Assembly: GCA_038117265.1 (NCBI GenBank)
Contig: JAYOFO010000091.1
Location: 1 to 9,279 of the forward strand
DNA from: JAYPUG01 sp038117265
Lineage (GTDB): Bacteria > Pseudomonadota > Alphaproteobacteria > UBA6615
DNA: 9,279 nucleotides
Direction of reading: 5' to 3'
How positions within the stretch are numbered: position 1 is the first letter of the stretch; each line of letters begins with the position of its first letter. The position numbers and the translations under genes were made by a program. Under the pieces are notes generated by a model. That model did not search any database, was not told the origin of the DNA, and saw only the letters and a list, made by a program, of their open reading frames with translations. Positions 5,786 through 9,279 of this stretch are shown piece by piece.

Positions 5786-7567
5786 TCAGAACGCTTTGAG
5801 CGGCATCGCCAGGACCGAATCGCCACCGCCCGTGACCGCGGCCAGGTGCATCTCGGCGCGCGGCAGGATGTGGTCGGCATAAAACCGCGCCGTCAGCCGC
5901 TTGGAGCCGAGGAATTCAGGCGCGAACCCGTCGGCCGTGCCATCGGCCGCGATCAGCGCGGCGCGCGTCATCAGCCAGCCGGCCACCACCGTGCCCGTGA
6001 GTTGCAGGAACGGCACCGCGCCGGCGAACTTGCGGTCGATGTCGTTGTTCGCCGGGTCGAGCATCCACGCGCTCGCCCGGCGCAGCGCGGCGTTGGCGCG
6101 GGTCTGCGCCGCCACCATGCCGGCCAGCTCGGGATCGTCGGGCGCGGCACCGGCGATGCCGTCGAGCTCGTCCAGCAGCTCCTCCATCGCCGCGCCGCCG
6201 TCGCGCAGCAGTTTGCGGCCCAGCAGATCGTTGGCCTGGATGCCGTTGGTGCCCTCATAGATCGGGGCGATGCGGGAATCGCGCAGATACTGGGCCGCGC
6301 CCGTTTCCTCGATGAAGCCCATGCCGCCATGCACCTGGACGCCGGTCGAGGCGATGTCGACCCCCAGGTCCGTGCACCAAGCCTTGACCACCGGGGTGAG
6401 CAGGTCGGTGCGGCGCTGGTCGTAGCCGCGTCGCTCGGGGTCGTCGAGGTGGCGCGAACGGTCGAGCGCGGCGTTGGTGTAATAGGCCAGCGCGCGCATC
6501 GCCTCGGTCTGGGCGCGCATCGACATCAGCATGCGCCGCACGTCGGGGTGCTCGATGATCGTCGCCGGCCCATCGCCGCCCGAGACGGGGGTCGACTGGA
6601 CGCGCTCGCGGGCATAGGCGACAGCGTGCTGGTAGGCCCGCTCGGCCACCGCGACGCCCTGCAGGCCGACATTGAGGCGCGCATTGTTCATCATCGTGAA
6701 CATGCAGCGCAGCCCGTCATGCTCCTTGCCGATCAGGTAGCCGATCGCGCCGCCGTTCTCGCCATAGGCCATGACGCAGGTCGGGCTGGCATGGATGCCG
6801 AGCTTTTCCTCGAGCTTGATCGCATGGGCATCGTTGCGCGCACCCAGCGAGCCGTCGTCGTTGACCAGGAACTTGGGCACCAGGAACAGGCTGATTCCCT
6901 TCACCCCCGGCGGGGCGTCGGGCAGGCGCGCGAGCACCAGGTGGATGATGTTCTCGGTGAAGTCCTGCTCGCCATAGGTGATGAAGATCTTCTGGCCGGT
7001 GATCCGGTAATGATCGCCCTCGCGCTCGGCGCGGGTCTTGAGCAGGCTCAGGTCGGTGCCCGCTTGGGGCTCGGTCAGGTTCATCGTGCCGGCCCATTCG
7101 CCCGAGACCAGCTTCTCCAGATACTTCGCTTTCAACTCGTCCGAGCCATGGGCGATCACCGATTCGATCGCGCCGATGGTTAGCAGCGGGCACAGCGACC
7201 AGGCGAGGTTCGCCGACTGCCACATCTCCTGCAGCGCCGTCGTCAGTGCCCAGGGCAGGCCCATCCCGCCATGTTCGGGGGCGAAGGGCGTGCCGTTCCA
7301 GCCGCCCTTGACGAAGGTGGCATAGGCCTCCCTGAAGCCGTCGGGCGTGCGCACCGCGCCGTCCACCAGCACCGAATGCTGCCGGTCGCCGGTCTGGTTC
7401 AGCGGCGCCAGCACCTCGCCGGTGAAGCGGGCGGATTCGGTGAGAATCTGCTCGACCAGGTCGGGGCTGGTCTCGGCGAAGGCGGACGTGGCGCGCAACG
7501 CGTCCATCGCGCACAGATGCTCGAGGACGAAGCGCATATCCTGGACGGGGGCGTTGTAGTCGGACAT
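5786..7567 (-). CDS. Acyl-CoA dehydrogenase, long form with C-terminal extension (DmdC-like subfamily)
   Basis: A 593-residue FAD enzyme that introduces the 2,3-double bond into an acyl-CoA and passes electrons to electron-transfer flavoprotein. The acyl-CoA dehydrogenase core spans about 40-460: MNLTEPQAGTDLS (162-174) is the flavin/substrate motif of the middle domain, HGGMGF (413-418) and YEGTNGIQAND (437-447) are C-terminal domain motifs, and E438 is the expected catalytic base. About 130 further residues form the extra C-terminal helical domain seen in the roughly 590-residue subfamily that includes 3-methylmercaptopropionyl-CoA dehydrogenase (DmdC) and many generic fatty acyl-CoA dehydrogenases. 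The substrate cannot be read from sequence, and no other DMSP genes are present. ATG 7567 is supported by AGGAG at 7580-7584 and GGAG at 7573-7576. It follows the FAD-linked dehydrogenase by 18 bp, so the two are probably one transcript. Confidence 0.94.
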   Translation of the reverse strand: MSDYNAPVQDMRFVLEHLCAMDALRATSAFAETSPDLVEQILTESARFTGEVLAPLNQTGDRQHSVLVDGAVRTPDGFREAYATFVKGGWNGTPFAPEHGGMGLPWALTTALQEMWQSANLAWSLCPLLTIGAIESVIAHGSDELKAKYLEKLVSGEWAGTMNLTEPQAGTDLSLLKTRAEREGDHYRITGQKIFITYGEQDFTENIIHLVLARLPDAPPGVKGISLFLVPKFLVNDDGSLGARNDAHAIKLEEKLGIHASPTCVMAYGENGGAIGYLIGKEHDGLRCMFTMMNNARLNVGLQGVAVAERAYQHAVAYARERVQSTPVSGGDGPATIIEHPDVRRMLMSMRAQTEAMRALAYYTNAALDRSRHLDDPERRGYDQRRTDLLTPVVKAWCTDLGVDIASTGVQVHGGMGFIEETGAAQYLRDSRIAPIYEGTNGIQANDLLGRKLLRDGGAAMEELLDELDGIAGAAPDDPELAGMVAAQTRANAALRRASAWMLDPANNDIDRKFAGAVPFLQLTGTVVAGWLMTRAALIAADGTADGFAPEFLGSKRLTARFYADHILPRAEMHLAAVTGGGDSVLAMPLKAF

Positions 7568-7585
7568 GTGGTCTCCGCTCTCCTG

Positions 7586-9019
<1,434 letters not shown>

Positions 9020-9028
9020 GGCCAGAGA

Positions 9029-9055
9029 TTTAGACCGGGCGCGGGGGCGAGGCAA
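9029..9055 (-). promoter_or_regulatory. Weak promoter candidate just upstream of the FAD dehydrogenase
   Basis: On the minus strand TTGCCT (9050-9055) and TCTAAA (9029-9034) are separated by 15 bp. If used, transcription would begin within a few bases of ATG 9019, giving a nearly leaderless mRNA, in line with the missing ribosome site. The spacer is short and both boxes are imperfect. The alternative is read-through from the Sua5-type gene. Confidence 0.22.
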
Positions 9056-9074
9056 CCGCCCAGCGCGGTGCGTC

Positions 9075-9279
9075 TCAGTGCGCGTGCGCCTCGGCGGCGC
9101 GGCGCAGCCGGTCGTTGATGGCGCGTCCCAGACCTTCGTCGGGGATCGGGACCACCGCGATGGCCCGGTGGGGCGCGCAGTCGAGCGCGCGCAGCGCCGC
9201 GAACAGGTTCGCCGCCGCCTCGACGAGGTCGCCCGAGGGGCTGAGGTTGCGGGTCTCCGCCGCGCCCGCCGGAGGGTGC
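9075..9279 (-). CDS. sua5: Threonylcarbamoyl-AMP synthase, Sua5 type, C-terminal end (partial)
   Basis: The last 67 codons of a gene whose start lies beyond the right edge; the stop is TGA at 9075-9077. The visible protein includes TRNLSPSGDLVEAAANLF, ALRALD and VVPIPDEGLGRAINDRLRR, which is the characteristic ending of the Sua5 domain (small C-terminal domain) of Sua5/YwlC proteins. These enzymes make L-threonylcarbamoyl-AMP from threonine, bicarbonate and ATP, the first step of the tRNA t6A37 modification. The presence of this domain points to the longer Sua5/YwlC form rather than the short TsaC form. The catalytic YrdC domain is not in the window. It lies 55 bp upstream of the FAD dehydrogenase on the same strand and may be co-transcribed with it. 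Confidence 0.88.
   Translation of the reverse strand, partial: HPPAGAAETRNLSPSGDLVEAAANLFAALRALDCAPHRAIAVVPIPDEGLGRAINDRLRRAAEAHAH

Noticed and set aside
5732..7183. A 483-codon plus-strand open frame opposite the acyl-CoA dehydrogenase
   Set aside because: Same composition argument; the minus-strand frame has the full acyl-CoA dehydrogenase signature.

Overview
The window is GC-rich chromosomal DNA with tightly packed metabolic genes, short gaps and little intergenic space. Gene content and GC bias fit an alphaproteobacterium, possibly a Rhodospirillales-type organism; this is an inference from style and content, since no rRNA or marker gene is present. I see no insertion sequence, phage gene, CRISPR array, tRNA or rRNA.

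Layout. (1) Positions 1-502, minus strand: the N-terminal 167 codons of an unrecognised protein that runs off the left edge. (2) Positions 521-2756, plus strand: a two-gene unit, a thiamine-diphosphate enzyme of the acetolactate-synthase superfamily followed after 7 bp by a HAD-IIIA (GmhB/HisB-N-like) phosphatase. (3) Positions 2753-5495, minus strand: a four-gene unit read speD, speE, a DsbA/GST-kappa-type 2-hydroxychromene-2-carboxylate isomerase homologue, and a TauE/SafE membrane permease. It meets the HAD gene tail to tail in a shared CTAG. (4) Positions 5496-5785: the only sizeable gap, 290 bp, the leader of speD. It carries a perfect TGTGA-N6-TCACA palindrome, a nested GC-rich stem-loop, a short direct repeat and a weak promoter candidate. 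(5) Positions 5786-9019, minus strand: a FAD-linked 2-hydroxyacid dehydrogenase followed 18 bp later by a long-form acyl-CoA dehydrogenase. (6) Positions 9075-9279, minus strand: the C-terminal end of a Sua5-type threonylcarbamoyl-AMP synthase, cut by the right edge.

How the genes fit together. SpeD decarboxylates S-adenosylmethionine and SpeE transfers the resulting aminopropyl group to putrescine, so together they make spermidine; their 4-nt overlap suggests coupled translation. The isomerase-like protein and the permease follow closely enough to be co-transcribed, but no polyamine role is known to me for either. The FAD dehydrogenase and acyl-CoA dehydrogenase are both flavoenzymes of families that commonly pass electrons to ETF or the quinone pool, which suggests a small catabolic operon. 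The thiamine enzyme and the HAD phosphatase form a third unit whose substrate cannot be read from sequence.

Most of the window is ordinary metabolism. The parts most worth a second look are the speD leader and the HAD protein, in which all four zinc-ligand positions of GmhB are replaced.
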